Shown here: in pieces, positions 1 to 7,080 of the stretch
Position numbering within the stretch: position 1 is the stretch's first letter
Layout: every line of letters begins with the position of its first letter
Source of the DNA: Nocardia brasiliensis IFM 10847
GTDB taxonomy: Bacteria; Actinomycetota; Actinomycetes; Mycobacteriales; Mycobacteriaceae
Reading direction: 5' to 3'
NCBI RefSeq assembly: GCF_000710915.1
Contig: NZ_BAUA01000042.1
Location: forward strand, 1 to 64,000
Length of the DNA: 64,000 nt
Translations under genes and position numbers: made by a program
Notes under the pieces: generated by a model
What the model saw: only the letters and a program-made list of their open reading frames with translations
Databases searched by the model: none
What the model was told of the DNA's origin: nothing

Positions 1-147
1 CGCAACCGAGTCGATTCTGTAGACGTGACGGTCGCTCCCCGCCGGCCTTTTCCGAGGGGGCTCCGGGCCTGGAGTCGGCGTCGTTGGCGACTCGCTACCG
101 GGCGTCATTGACCGGTGGCCGGAGAAGGGGCCGAAGCCCCCAGGCGG

Positions 148-267
148 TCAGACTCGGTCGAGACGGTCCAGGAACTCCGGTGAGGTGACCTTGTAGGTGA
201 ACCAGCAGCGGTTGCAGTAGTCGCCGTGCCACTGGTGATCTGGTCGGCCCCGCGGCTGGATCGGCAC
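148..267 (-). CDS. Possible 39-aa cysteine-containing small protein
   Basis: A GTG-initiated minus-strand frame of 40 codons carries a CxxC-type core (DYCNRCWFT) in a short polar protein. The core resembles the small zinc-ribbon proteins common in actinobacterial mobile elements. No clear Shine-Dalgarno sequence is seen. The core is duplicated in inverted orientation at 322-350, where the surrounding frame is not preserved. The gene may be a remnant or chance; function unknown. Confidence 0.25.
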   Translation of the reverse strand: MPIQPRGRPDHQWHGDYCNRCWFTYKVTSPEFLDRLDRV

Positions 268-350
268 CTGGCACTACGGGCGGCACGGTTTCGGCGAGGC
301 CGACCAGATCGCTCCCGGGCAGCGACTACTGCAACCGCTGCTGGTTCACC
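196..350. repeat. Imperfect ~54-bp inverted duplication
   Basis: Arm 1 (196-249) and arm 2 (298-350) are reverse complements. They share a perfect 29-base outer block (196-224 against 322-350) and a 13-base inner block (237-249 against 298-310), and differ only in about a dozen bases between the blocks. The spacer is 48 bases. A transcript or single strand of this region could fold into a very stable cruciform or hairpin. Confidence 0.85.
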
Positions 351-472
351 GGGCGGTGCAGGGATGCGTCAGAGGGTGATGGATCGTGGCCGTACGGGTC
401 GCTGCCGACGCGCCGACGCTCCGGTCGGGCGGAGCGAAGCGGAGCCTTCTGCCGTCGTGCGTTCGTCGCGCG

Positions 473-501
473 GCGGCGGCGGCCCGTAGGGCCGCTGCCG
501 C
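473..501. terminator. 13-bp GC hairpin downstream of the HAD gene
   Basis: Bases 473-485 pair with 489-501 around a GTA loop, with one G-T pair. The hairpin lies about 130 bp beyond the HAD stop codon in its direction of transcription. It has no T-run, so termination is only inferred. Confidence 0.4.
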
Positions 502-632
502 TCTTGACTCTCAATGGCGGAATTCGGCAGCAACCGTTGTTCGTACGGTGCGTGCTGTTGTGACCAGAACGGGCTACCCGATCGGTTCCAGAGCAGACAT
601 CGTCGGGGCCGCCAGTGGGGCTCGGCTTGAGG

Positions 633-1295
633 TCACACGAGAGCGCTGCGGACTTCAGCCATGCTGGCGATCAGCGCATCTGGACTGTACGGGCGGAAGC
701 GATCAGCTTTCCCCGGCTTGTTCGCGAGTGCGATGACAGGGATTCGAGCGGCTCTTCCAGCTTCGATGTCGGAGAGCGAATCACCAACGAACACGCAGTT
801 GTCGGAGATTGCGTGCAGTTCGCGTGTTGCGACGTTGAGCAGGTGAGGACTCGGTTTCAGCTGCGTGTAGTTGTTGGGCGTGCGACCGTAGACTCCCGCG
901 ATCGAGCTTCGAAGGCCATGCGCGGAGAGGTACGCATTGATCGCAACGACAGAGTTGTTGCTCACGACGGCGATCGTCCATCCACTGGCGTGGAGGTCGT
1001 GAATGAGGGCGGGGGTGTGCTCGGTGGGCTTGGCCGACCGAACGGCGTTCAGCTCGAGTTCGGTGAACCTACGCTCAATACTGCTGGCCTGCACAAGATT
1101 CCGGGATGCCGCATACCGGAGGATCTCAAAGGGGTCACGCGCGGCTGCGATGTCGGCAGGAGACGATGAACCTACGAGTGTTGCGAGTTCCTGCGACACC
1201 TCGCGATCCGTGACACCAGCGAAGACGGCACAGATCGGCCCGTCGAAGTCCAGCAGGAGGCACGAACGATCACGCAGGAGTTCGGCCAAGCTCAT
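633..1295 (-). CDS. HAD-superfamily hydrolase (phosphatase-like)
   Basis: A 220-aa protein with all four HAD motifs visible: nucleophile block LLLDFDGP (Asp16, Asp18), a Ser/Thr loop in VVSNNS, a lysine in QLKPSPH, and the acidic motif FVGDSLSDIEAG. The likely role is a soluble phosphomonoesterase on a small phosphorylated substrate; the substrate is unknown. Its ATG overlaps the stop of the GntR gene by four bases (ATGA), so the two are translationally coupled. In pSAM2 the repressor korSA is followed by pif, a Nudix hydrolase involved in transfer control. A HAD enzyme in the same slot suggests an analogous nucleotide-signal role, which is inference only. Confidence 0.8.
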   Translation of the reverse strand: MSLAELLRDRSCLLLDFDGPICAVFAGVTDREVSQELATLVGSSSPADIAAARDPFEILRYAASRNLVQASSIERRFTELELNAVRSAKPTEHTPALIHDLHASGWTIAVVSNNSVVAINAYLSAHGLRSSIAGVYGRTPNNYTQLKPSPHLLNVATRELHAISDNCVFVGDSLSDIEAGRAARIPVIALANKPGKADRFRPYSPDALIASMAEVRSALV

Positions 1296-2140
1296 GACGG
1301 TCGGTAGTCCCGCGCGACGGAGGTCCAGATGCTGTCGAACCAGATCTGGGACTGTTCGACGAACTGGCTGTCGTTCGAGTCGGGGTCGGCGTCCTGGCCG
1401 TGCTCGAAGAGGGTGGCGTCTTTGCCCATGAGGTCCCAGACGGCGACTGATTCTCCGTCGAGTTCCAGTCGGTGTTCGCGGACTGGGTAGTAGCCGAAGA
1501 AGGCTTGCTCGCCGTTGAGGATGTAGAGCTTGAACAGGGGCACCGCAGGGTACGAGCGGACCTGGGCGGTGGCGCTGGTGACGAGTCCAAGTGAGGCGAG
1601 TTCGTGGACGGAGTCCACGATTGCGGTGGTATGGCGCTCCATGATTCGTGTTGCTCGGCGGCGAAACGCTGGGCTGTCGGAGAGATCATCGGTCCGTGCT
1701 GGCAATGACCAGGGCATCGACGCGTCCGGCACCAAGAGTCGGACCGTAAGCGACTCAGGCCGGAGTCGACCTTCCCGGATGCGGTCGAGTGGCTCCGCAA
1801 TAGCACCGTGCAGGGTCTCCCCCGAGAACCCCGCGAAGTCGATAGTGACCGCGGTTGCCTCGAATGCGCGCTCAATGTGGCGCCGGAGTCCGACCGGACG
1901 TTCTGTGCGCTCGCGAACGTAGACGCCACTGCCCTTCCTGGACACCACGAGCGACTCTTCGCGAAGTATCCGAATCGCCTGTTCCACAGTCGCTTTCGCG
2001 ACGCCGTAGCGCTCGACGAGCTGGGGTCCAGACGGGAGCTTTTCGCCGGGCGCGAGCTTCCTGGTGAGGATGGCCGCACGCAGCACGTTCGCGATTTGCT
2101 GCGAAGCGGGCCGAGGGTCGTCGGGATCGATGGCGTCCAT
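1292..2140 (-). CDS. GntR-family repressor of the element (KorSA-like)
   Basis: An N-terminal winged helix-turn-helix of GntR type is clear (LRAAILTRKLAPGEKLPS, then a recognition helix in VAKATVEQAIRILREE), followed by a UTRA-like ligand-binding C-terminal half. By analogy with KorSA it should repress the divergent transfer/replication operon and itself. The ATG at 2140 gives the usual DPDDPRP N-terminus of these regulators. A TTG at 2170, preceded by AAGAGG, would add ten residues but would overlap the palindrome TGCCTAGGCA. The gene is co-transcribed with the HAD gene downstream. Confidence 0.85.
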   Translation of the reverse strand: MDAIDPDDPRPASQQIANVLRAAILTRKLAPGEKLPSGPQLVERYGVAKATVEQAIRILREESLVVSRKGSGVYVRERTERPVGLRRHIERAFEATAVTIDFAGFSGETLHGAIAEPLDRIREGRLRPESLTVRLLVPDASMPWSLPARTDDLSDSPAFRRRATRIMERHTTAIVDSVHELASLGLVTSATAQVRSYPAVPLFKLYILNGEQAFFGYYPVREHRLELDGESVAVWDLMGKDATLFEHGQDADPDSNDSQFVEQSQIWFDSIWTSVARDYRPS

Positions 2141-2159
2141 GCGCTCAGGATAGTCGATC

Positions 2160-2230
2160 TGCCTAGGCAACCCAGGAACCTCTTGACCTACCTAGGGAGC
2201 ATGCGTAGATTGAAGATACCTAGGGAGGCT
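2160..2230 (+). promoter_or_regulatory. Promoter with three CCTAGG operator sites
   Basis: A near-consensus promoter is visible: TTGACC at 2183-2188, a 17-base spacer, and TAGATT at 2206-2211, pointing towards the 2260 gene. ACCTAGGGAG occurs twice, once inside the spacer and once just downstream of the -10. A perfect palindrome, TGCCTAGGCA, sits at 2160-2169 beside the GntR start. This arrangement suits a GntR repressor that shuts off the operon and autoregulates. The identity of the binding protein is inferred from adjacency. Confidence 0.7.
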
Positions 2231-2259
2231 GGGTAACTTTCAACCAAGGAGATGACGAG

Positions 2260-2721
2260 ATGGCTTTGAAGGATGTGTGGTTTCGCCCGGAGTTCCGTGA
2301 GGCGTTCCCGTTCGGGTTGCTGTTGATGGGTGAGATTCAGCCGGTGACGGAGTTCAGCCGGGATCGCAATGCGCCGAAGCGGCAGCGGATCGACGTTGAT
2401 GACGAGGGCAACGGGACGGGCCTGCGGTTGTGGAAGGGCACGGTGGCTGATCCGTCGGGGATGGGTTCGAGGAACTCATCGTTCGATGTGACGTTCGTGG
2501 CTGACGTTCAGCCGGTACCGGCGGGCACGCAGGTGTCGGAGAACGTGTTCATGGTCGAGCTGGAGGGTTTGCAGATCAAGCCGAAGATCGCGGGTTCGGG
2601 AGAGTTCAAGTCGATCGGCTGGAACATCCGGGCTACCGGGATCAAGGGTGATACCTCCGGTGCCAAGCAGGCCCCGAACGATCCGGGTGCTTCGCGTCCG
2701 TCCGGTTCTAAGGCGGCGTGA
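2260..2721 (+). CDS. AICE-conserved protein of unknown function
   Basis: A 153-aa soluble, mildly basic protein with no membrane segment and a disordered Gly/Ser/Pro-rich tail (about residues 128-153). The start ATG follows a strong AAGGAG (2246-2251). It is the first gene after the repressor-controlled promoter and its stop overlaps the start of the DUF2637 gene (TGATG). I do not recognise a catalytic motif. Its position matches small accessory proteins at the head of AICE transfer operons; replication or transfer control is possible but unproven. Confidence 0.75.
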   Translation: MALKDVWFRPEFREAFPFGLLLMGEIQPVTEFSRDRNAPKRQRIDVDDEGNGTGLRLWKGTVADPSGMGSRNSSFDVTFVADVQPVPAGTQVSENVFMVELEGLQIKPKIAGSGEFKSIGWNIRATGIKGDTSGAKQAPNDPGASRPSGSKAA

Positions 2722-3536
2722 TGAAGACGGCAGGCCAGCAGTCGGCGGGGATGCGGTGGGCGCGCTGGTCTGCCGTGGTCATCATCACGGTCATCGGGGT
2801 AGCCGCGTTCGTCCTGTCCTTCGCTGCGTTGCGTGATCTGGCGATTCTGGCCAACACTCCGAAGCGGTGGGCGTGGCTTTTCCCGGTGATCGTGGACGGC
2901 ACGATCATTCAGGCGACCGTGGGTGCGCTGGTGCTGGCGAAGTCCCCGGAGCGTCGTTGGTTCCTGTGGGTGCTGGGCACCGGTGCGATGGTCTCGATCG
3001 CGGGCAACTCGCTTCATGCGGTCGCGGCCGGCCGAATTCTGCCGGGTTGGGCTGCGGCGTTGGTGGCGGCGATCGCCCCTATCTCGCTGCTGGTCGACAC
3101 GCATGGACTGGCGGTGTTGTTCCGTGCCGCACAACATGCTTCGGCTCCTGAACCGGTTCCGGCGGGCGAACCTGTGCGGGAGGTTGTGCCGGTGCCCGCG
3201 GCTGCTGTTCCGGTTCCTGCGTCGGTTCCTGCTCGCCGTAAGAAGGCGTCCACGCGTCGTGATCCGGGCAAGGTCGCCCGAGCGGTGGCGATGCACGCTG
3301 AGGGTAAGAAGTTCGCTGAAATCGGTAGGGCGCTGGGCATTTCGGCCCAGACGGCGGCCAAGTACGCCAAGTCGGCTCCGGTGGTGCCTGTCGCAGTCCC
3401 GCAACCGGTGAGTGCTCCGGTCCCGCCTGCGACCCCTGTTTCTGCGCCTGTGGTGGCCGGTGCGCGGCCGGTGCCGGTGCGTTCCATTCATCCCGTGCGG
3501 CCGGTGCAGCAAGCGCTGCCGATCACGGTTTCTTAG
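2721..3536 (+). CDS. DUF2637 membrane protein (SpdB-like)
   Basis: The N-terminal 135 residues form four predicted membrane helices (about 16-38, 50-72, 80-98, 105-125) with the DUF2637 pattern, including RDLAILA, PVIVDGTI and SPERRWFLWVL. A Pro/Val-rich linker follows. Then comes a short helix-turn-helix-like segment (about 180-215, FAEIGRALGISAQTAAKYAK) and another Pro/Val-rich tail. DUF2637 proteins accompany TraB translocases in Streptomyces plasmids, where Spd proteins help intramycelial spread. The ATG overlaps the upstream stop codon; a GTG three bases earlier is an alternative. Confidence 0.85.
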   Translation: MKTAGQQSAGMRWARWSAVVIITVIGVAAFVLSFAALRDLAILANTPKRWAWLFPVIVDGTIIQATVGALVLAKSPERRWFLWVLGTGAMVSIAGNSLHAVAAGRILPGWAAALVAAIAPISLLVDTHGLAVLFRAAQHASAPEPVPAGEPVREVVPVPAAAVPVPASVPARRKKASTRRDPGKVARAVAMHAEGKKFAEIGRALGISAQTAAKYAKSAPVVPVAVPQPVSAPVPPATPVSAPVVAGARPVPVRSIHPVRPVQQALPITVS

Positions 3537-3553
3537 ACAAGGAGTTGGTTTCG

Positions 3554-3856
3554 ATGGCCGAGAACAACGGTGCGGTGGTGTCGCTGGCTCTGCGTCAGCG
3601 GTGGACGGCCGGGATGGTGTTGCTCGCGGGTGTGGTGGCCTTGCCGCTGGCGCTGCTGTTGACGGTGGGTCGTGAGCCGGGCGGGACGGTGGCCACGGTC
3701 GCCCCTCGTGCGGATGGCTGCGTGATGTTCTGCGAGGACGCCCCGAAAGCGTCGTTCCGGGACGGCAACTGTGCGGAAGCACCTCCGGGAATCAATTTCA
3801 CGCCCTGGACGTGCGCGCCCCTGACTACTGCAACGGCTCCGAAGGCGGTGCGGTGA
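3554..3856 (+). CDS. Small single-pass membrane protein, unknown function
   Basis: A 100-aa protein with one hydrophobic helix (about residues 20-40) and an extracytoplasmic-type C-terminal half containing four cysteines, suggesting two disulphides. AAGGAG at 3539-3544 sits nine bases before ATG 3554, which decides this start over the in-frame TTG at 3545. The stop overlaps the next start (TGATG). It may be a Spd-type accessory transfer protein, judged by position only. Confidence 0.7.
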   Translation: MAENNGAVVSLALRQRWTAGMVLLAGVVALPLALLLTVGREPGGTVATVAPRADGCVMFCEDAPKASFRDGNCAEAPPGINFTPWTCAPLTTATAPKAVR

Positions 3857-4278
3857 TGTCGGGGCAGGAGATGGTCAAGGCCGAGGGCTATTGGGTGCCG
3901 CGTAATCCGGTGTGCCGTATCGGGTTCCATATCAGCGGTACTCGGATCAAGGGCTTCGGTGCTCCCGGAGTGCGTTACGGCGATGAGGGTCCGAACGAGT
4001 TCGCGGGCTTGGTGGTGTTCACCTTGGGCGGGCATCACGCGAAGGGCCGGATGCCGTTCCTGGCGATGAACGTGGACACCGCCGAAGAGCTGGTGCAGCT
4101 GCTGGCCGCTGCGGTGCGTGACGGCCGGATCGCCGAAGGTGCCGGGTTGGAGCCGATCGCGTTCCGTGACATCACCTACGACGGCTGCACCTGCACCGAG
4201 TGTGACGATGAAGTGGCCGCGCTCCTGGAGGCCGAGTACGACCCTGATCCTGAGCCCGGCCCGGGGTGGTCACGATGA
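3856..4278 (+). CDS. Hypothetical AICE protein
   Basis: A 140-aa soluble protein with an acidic C-terminus that includes a CTCTEC cysteine cluster, possibly metal-binding. ATG 3856 is chosen because it overlaps the preceding stop codon; an in-frame GTG 45 bases upstream lies inside the previous gene. The gene overlaps the translocase start by four bases. I do not recognise the family. Its place directly before the TraB-like motor suggests a transfer accessory role. Confidence 0.7.
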   Translation: MSGQEMVKAEGYWVPRNPVCRIGFHISGTRIKGFGAPGVRYGDEGPNEFAGLVVFTLGGHHAKGRMPFLAMNVDTAEELVQLLAAAVRDGRIAEGAGLEPIAFRDITYDGCTCTECDDEVAALLEAEYDPDPEPGPGWSR

Positions 4279-5606
4279 GCGTGCTGACTGCGGGGTTGAT
4301 CACGGGTGTCTCGCTCGCGGTCCCCGCCGGCCTTTTCTGGATCGGTTCCCGTGGGGCCACCCGTAAGCCGAAGACTCAGACGGTGGCCGAGATCGTGAAC
4401 GATGCCCGGCCCGAGTTGCGGACCGCGGTGTCGATCCTGGCCGATCCGTTGCAAACCAACCTGATGCTCGCCGCCCTGGGTCTCGGGTCGGCCGAAGGCG
4501 GATTCCCCCACGTCGAACGCTACGACTACACCCGGTACGGGATTGCGGTCGACGTGGTGATGCTGGGCGGCCAGTCGCTGAAGAACTGGTCGGGCGATGA
4601 GGTGTGCAACCAGTTCGCCACGTATTTGGCGGTGCCGAAAGTGACAGTGGTGTCTCCGGCGCCGTCGTGGGTTCGTCTCCAGGTGAGGGTGTTTGACACT
4701 CTCGTCGCCCCGGCAACGCCGCCGGAGGTGGTCCCCAATGGTGTGGACCTGGAGGCGGTCCCGGTCGGTGTCACCGAGGACGGGGACACCTGGCGGTTAC
4801 GGGTGCTCTACGCCCACATCCTCGTCGCTGGTGCGATGGGTTCGGGCAAAGGCAGTGTGTTGTGGTCGCTGCTGGCCGGTGTCGGTCCGGCGATCAAGAC
4901 CGGGCTGGTGGATGTGCGCCTGGGTGATCCGAAGGGCGGGGCGGAGTTCGGGCGTGGTGAGGACCGGTTGTTCACCCGCTTCTGCGTCGAGGCCGCCTCG
5001 ATCTTGGCCATGCTCGCCGAAGCGGTCGAGGAGATGGACGAGCGGGCGGTACGGATGCGCCGCGCCGGTCTGCGCAAACTCGTTCCCACCGTTGATGAGC
5101 CGCTGATCCTGATCATCATCGACGAAGCCGCGGCGCTGTCGTCGTATGCGACCCGTGATGAGCAGGAGGAGTTCCGGCGCCTGACCGGCCTGTTGTTGTC
5201 GAAGGGCCGCGCGGTCGCGGTGTCGGTGGTGGCGGCGTTGCAGGACCCGTCGAAAGAGACCATGCCCAACCGGCAGCTGTTCCCGGTCCGGATCGGGCTG
5301 CGCCTGGACGAGCCGACACAGAACGCCATGGTCCACGGCCAAGGTGCCCGGGATCGGGGTGCGCGCTGTGACGAGATCAGCGAACACACCCCCGGTGTCG
5401 GCTACGTCGGCCAGGACGGCACACGCGGATTCGTGCGAGTGCGCGCGTTCTGGGTCGACGACGACGCCGCCGACGCCATCGTCGACGCCTTCTCCCCGGC
5501 ACCCGAGATCACCGGTCCCACTGAGGATTACAGCGGTTTCGATCCTGATGACCTCGGCGACGAAGACGACGGCGAGGACGGGGATGCTGCGGGGGTGGCG
5601 GCATGA
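4275..5606 (+). CDS. traSA: FtsK/SpoIIIE-type conjugative DNA translocase (TraB/TraSA-like)
   Basis: A 443-aa protein with a short hydrophobic N-terminus (about 5-24), a Walker A motif GAMGSGKGS (186-194) and a Walker B motif LILIIIDEAA (277-286), followed by RecA-like elements typical of FtsK motors. TraB proteins are hexameric pumps that move double-stranded plasmid DNA between actinomycete cells; one such protein suffices for transfer. An acidic tail (about 405-443) takes the place where a DNA-binding gamma-like winged helix might be expected; I could not identify that domain. Start and stop both overlap neighbours by ATGA. Confidence 0.88.
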   Translation: MSVLTAGLITGVSLAVPAGLFWIGSRGATRKPKTQTVAEIVNDARPELRTAVSILADPLQTNLMLAALGLGSAEGGFPHVERYDYTRYGIAVDVVMLGGQSLKNWSGDEVCNQFATYLAVPKVTVVSPAPSWVRLQVRVFDTLVAPATPPEVVPNGVDLEAVPVGVTEDGDTWRLRVLYAHILVAGAMGSGKGSVLWSLLAGVGPAIKTGLVDVRLGDPKGGAEFGRGEDRLFTRFCVEAASILAMLAEAVEEMDERAVRMRRAGLRKLVPTVDEPLILIIIDEAAALSSYATRDEQEEFRRLTGLLLSKGRAVAVSVVAALQDPSKETMPNRQLFPVRIGLRLDEPTQNAMVHGQGARDRGARCDEISEHTPGVGYVGQDGTRGFVRVRAFWVDDDAADAIVDAFSPAPEITGPTEDYSGFDPDDLGDEDDGEDGDAAGVAA

Positions 5607-5929
5607 AGCGAGGATTCGTGACCGAGACACACGTGGTCATCTACTGCGACATGTGCGGTGATCACTACAGCGAAAACACCGGTGAATCCATCTGTTTCGA
5701 CTCCACCCAACAAGCAGTGTCGTACCTGCAACACCGCTCGGCCGGTGTCGGCTGGGTCTACGACGGAGATCGCGTGTGGTGCGACGGCTGCATGGCCGCT
5801 GACCACTGCGACCGCAACGGCCACCAGTTCCCGGAAGGCTGGCAGACCACCAAACGCCTGCTCGGTGTGTCCACCCGTTCCCGCGCCTGCATCGTGTGCG
5901 GCATCGCTGAAATCGAGGCCCTGTCATGA
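5603..5929 (+). CDS. Small cysteine-rich, probably zinc-binding protein
   Basis: A 108-aa protein with three Cys pairs, CDMCGDHY (about 15-22), CDGCMAADHC (about 60-69) and CIVCG (about 95-99), which suggests two zinc-ribbon sites. Function unknown; such proteins are common between tra and rep in AICEs. It overlaps both neighbours by ATGA, within the same operon. Confidence 0.7.
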   Translation: MKRGFVTETHVVIYCDMCGDHYSENTGESICFDSTQQAVSYLQHRSAGVGWVYDGDRVWCDGCMAADHCDRNGHQFPEGWQTTKRLLGVSTRSRACIVCGIAEIEALS

Positions 5930-6078
5930 CCATTCACCTCATCGACGACAACGACGGCTACGACCGCGAGGAGCTGGATGCGGTGATCTGCCTGCACACC
6001 GCGCGTCAGCTCATCGATGACCACTTCGTCCCGGCCTGGGACGAGCAGACCGACCAGACATGGGAGTGGGCGGCATGA
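5926..6078 (+). CDS. 50-aa acidic small protein
   Basis: A 51-codon frame linked by ATGA overlaps to both flanking genes, so translational coupling supports it. The product is very acidic (DDNDGYDREELDA near the N-terminus) with a Trp-rich end. No domain is recognised. A DNA-mimic or protein-partner role is conceivable but unsupported. Confidence 0.6.
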   Translation: MTIHLIDDNDGYDREELDAVICLHTARQLIDDHFVPAWDEQTDQTWEWAA

Positions 6079-6215
6079 GCACCGAAGAAACCCTTCAGTG
6101 CTGCGGGGTGCCGATGTCGGTGCAGGCGGCCCCGTGGGACTGGCAGCACTTCACATCCCAGGTGTCGCGCTGCTACGAGTGCGGGCACTGCGAACCCTTC
6201 GACGAGGAGCCGTGA
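6075..6215 (+). CDS. 46-aa cysteine-containing small protein
   Basis: A 47-codon frame with ATGA overlap upstream and TGATG overlap downstream. Two cysteine clusters, CCG near residue 9 and CYECGHC near residue 34, suggest a single zinc ribbon. Function unknown. Confidence 0.6.
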   Translation: MSTEETLQCCGVPMSVQAAPWDWQHFTSQVSRCYECGHCEPFDEEP

Positions 6216-6454
6216 TGCGCCCCCGCGGCCGTGAGTGGGCGTTGCTCGTCGGCGGTGAAGTACGGCCGTTGCTCAAGGCCCGCAACATCACCGACGCCAC
6301 CATGTACGCCTGCAACCTGTCCGCCCGCAACCGAGCCAAAGCCGTTGTCGTCTACCGCGATTCAGACACTCAAGCGTGGCGGCGCTGGATCGACGACAAA
6401 CCCGTCCCCGTCCAGCTCGCATTCGATCTACCCGGCAGAAAGACCCGCTCATGA
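6215..6454 (+). CDS. 79-aa basic small protein
   Basis: The ATG at 6215 overlaps the preceding stop, and the stop overlaps the next ATG, so the gene belongs to the coupled operon. The product is basic (RPRGREWALLVGG at the start, ending LPGRKTRS) and could bind nucleic acid. No family is recognised. Confidence 0.6.
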   Translation: MRPRGREWALLVGGEVRPLLKARNITDATMYACNLSARNRAKAVVVYRDSDTQAWRRWIDDKPVPVQLAFDLPGRKTRS

Positions 6455-7080
6455 CCACGAAAACCACCGCTACACACACCGACGCGCGCGAACAACTCTT
6501 CGAGGCCCTATGCCTGCTGATCTGGCAGCTACTCAAAGCCGCGGCCGTGACCGTGTGGTGGGCGCTGCTGTTCCCGATGGTCTCGCTGCCGATCGCCGGA
6601 GCGGTCGCCGCCGGCCTTTTCCACGGCTGGGTAGTCGGGGGCCTGGTCGCGGTGGGGTGGTTTGCGGGGATGGTGGCGTGGCGACTGTGGAGTCCACGAA
6701 CCTTCGAGCGAGCCATCACTGCCAGGGCACGAACCCGGTTCCTGGCCTGGTGGCGTTACCGGTCCCGCTGGACCCGGCTCCTGACCGCGTGCAAGCTCAC
6801 CACCCTCAGCGACGGGTCGACGTTCGTTCCCCGGCTTCTCTCGGTCCATATCGGCGCGTCCACTGATCGGGTGCGGGTGCGGATGCTGCACGGGCAATGC
6901 CCCGCCGATTGGGAGTCTCGCGCCGACAACCTGGCCCATGCCTTCGGTGCCTTGGACTGCCAAGTCCGCATCGCCGGTCCCGGCCTGGTGGAGCTGCGGT
7001 TCCGCCGAACCGATTCCCTGGCCGACCCGTTCGAACTCCCCTTGCCCGACAACGGTTTCCGGAAGGACTCGTTTCGATGA
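6451..7080 (+). CDS. Membrane protein resembling the N-terminal half of TraB
   Basis: A 209-aa protein with two or three hydrophobic helices between about residues 20 and 85, then a soluble domain of about 100 residues ending in a pattern (LAHAFGALDCQVRIAGPG, then ELRFRRTDSLADPF) that resembles the pre-motor segment of TraB/FtsK conjugation proteins. It has no Walker motif. It may be a membrane anchor or partner for the motor encoded at 4275, or an independent transfer protein. It is coupled to repSA downstream by ATGA overlap. Confidence 0.65.
   Translation: MTTKTTATHTDAREQLFEALCLLIWQLLKAAAVTVWWALLFPMVSLPIAGAVAAGLFHGWVVGGLVAVGWFAGMVAWRLWSPRTFERAITARARTRFLAWWRYRSRWTRLLTACKLTTLSDGSTFVPRLLSVHIGASTDRVRVRMLHGQCPADWESRADNLAHAFGALDCQVRIAGPGLVELRFRRTDSLADPFELPLPDNGFRKDSFR

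Larger units (their letters stand above)
1..632. other. Left noncoding stretch of the element, rich in inverted repeats
   Basis: No convincing long gene is present. The stretch contains a roughly 54-bp inverted duplication, a 13-bp GC hairpin and one possible 39-residue cysteine-containing ORF, each listed separately. A 17-base motif, TCCCCGCCGGCCTTTTC at 36-52, recurs exactly at 4321-4337 inside the translocase gene; 14 bases of it recur at 6609-6622. The stretch could hold transfer or replication sites, but nothing in the sequence proves this. Confidence 0.5.

Noticed and set aside
1..632. Left attachment site (attL) of the element
   Set aside because: No copy of the tRNA-Ser 3' half (for example GAGGGATTTGAACCCC) is present; the boundary must lie upstream of the window.
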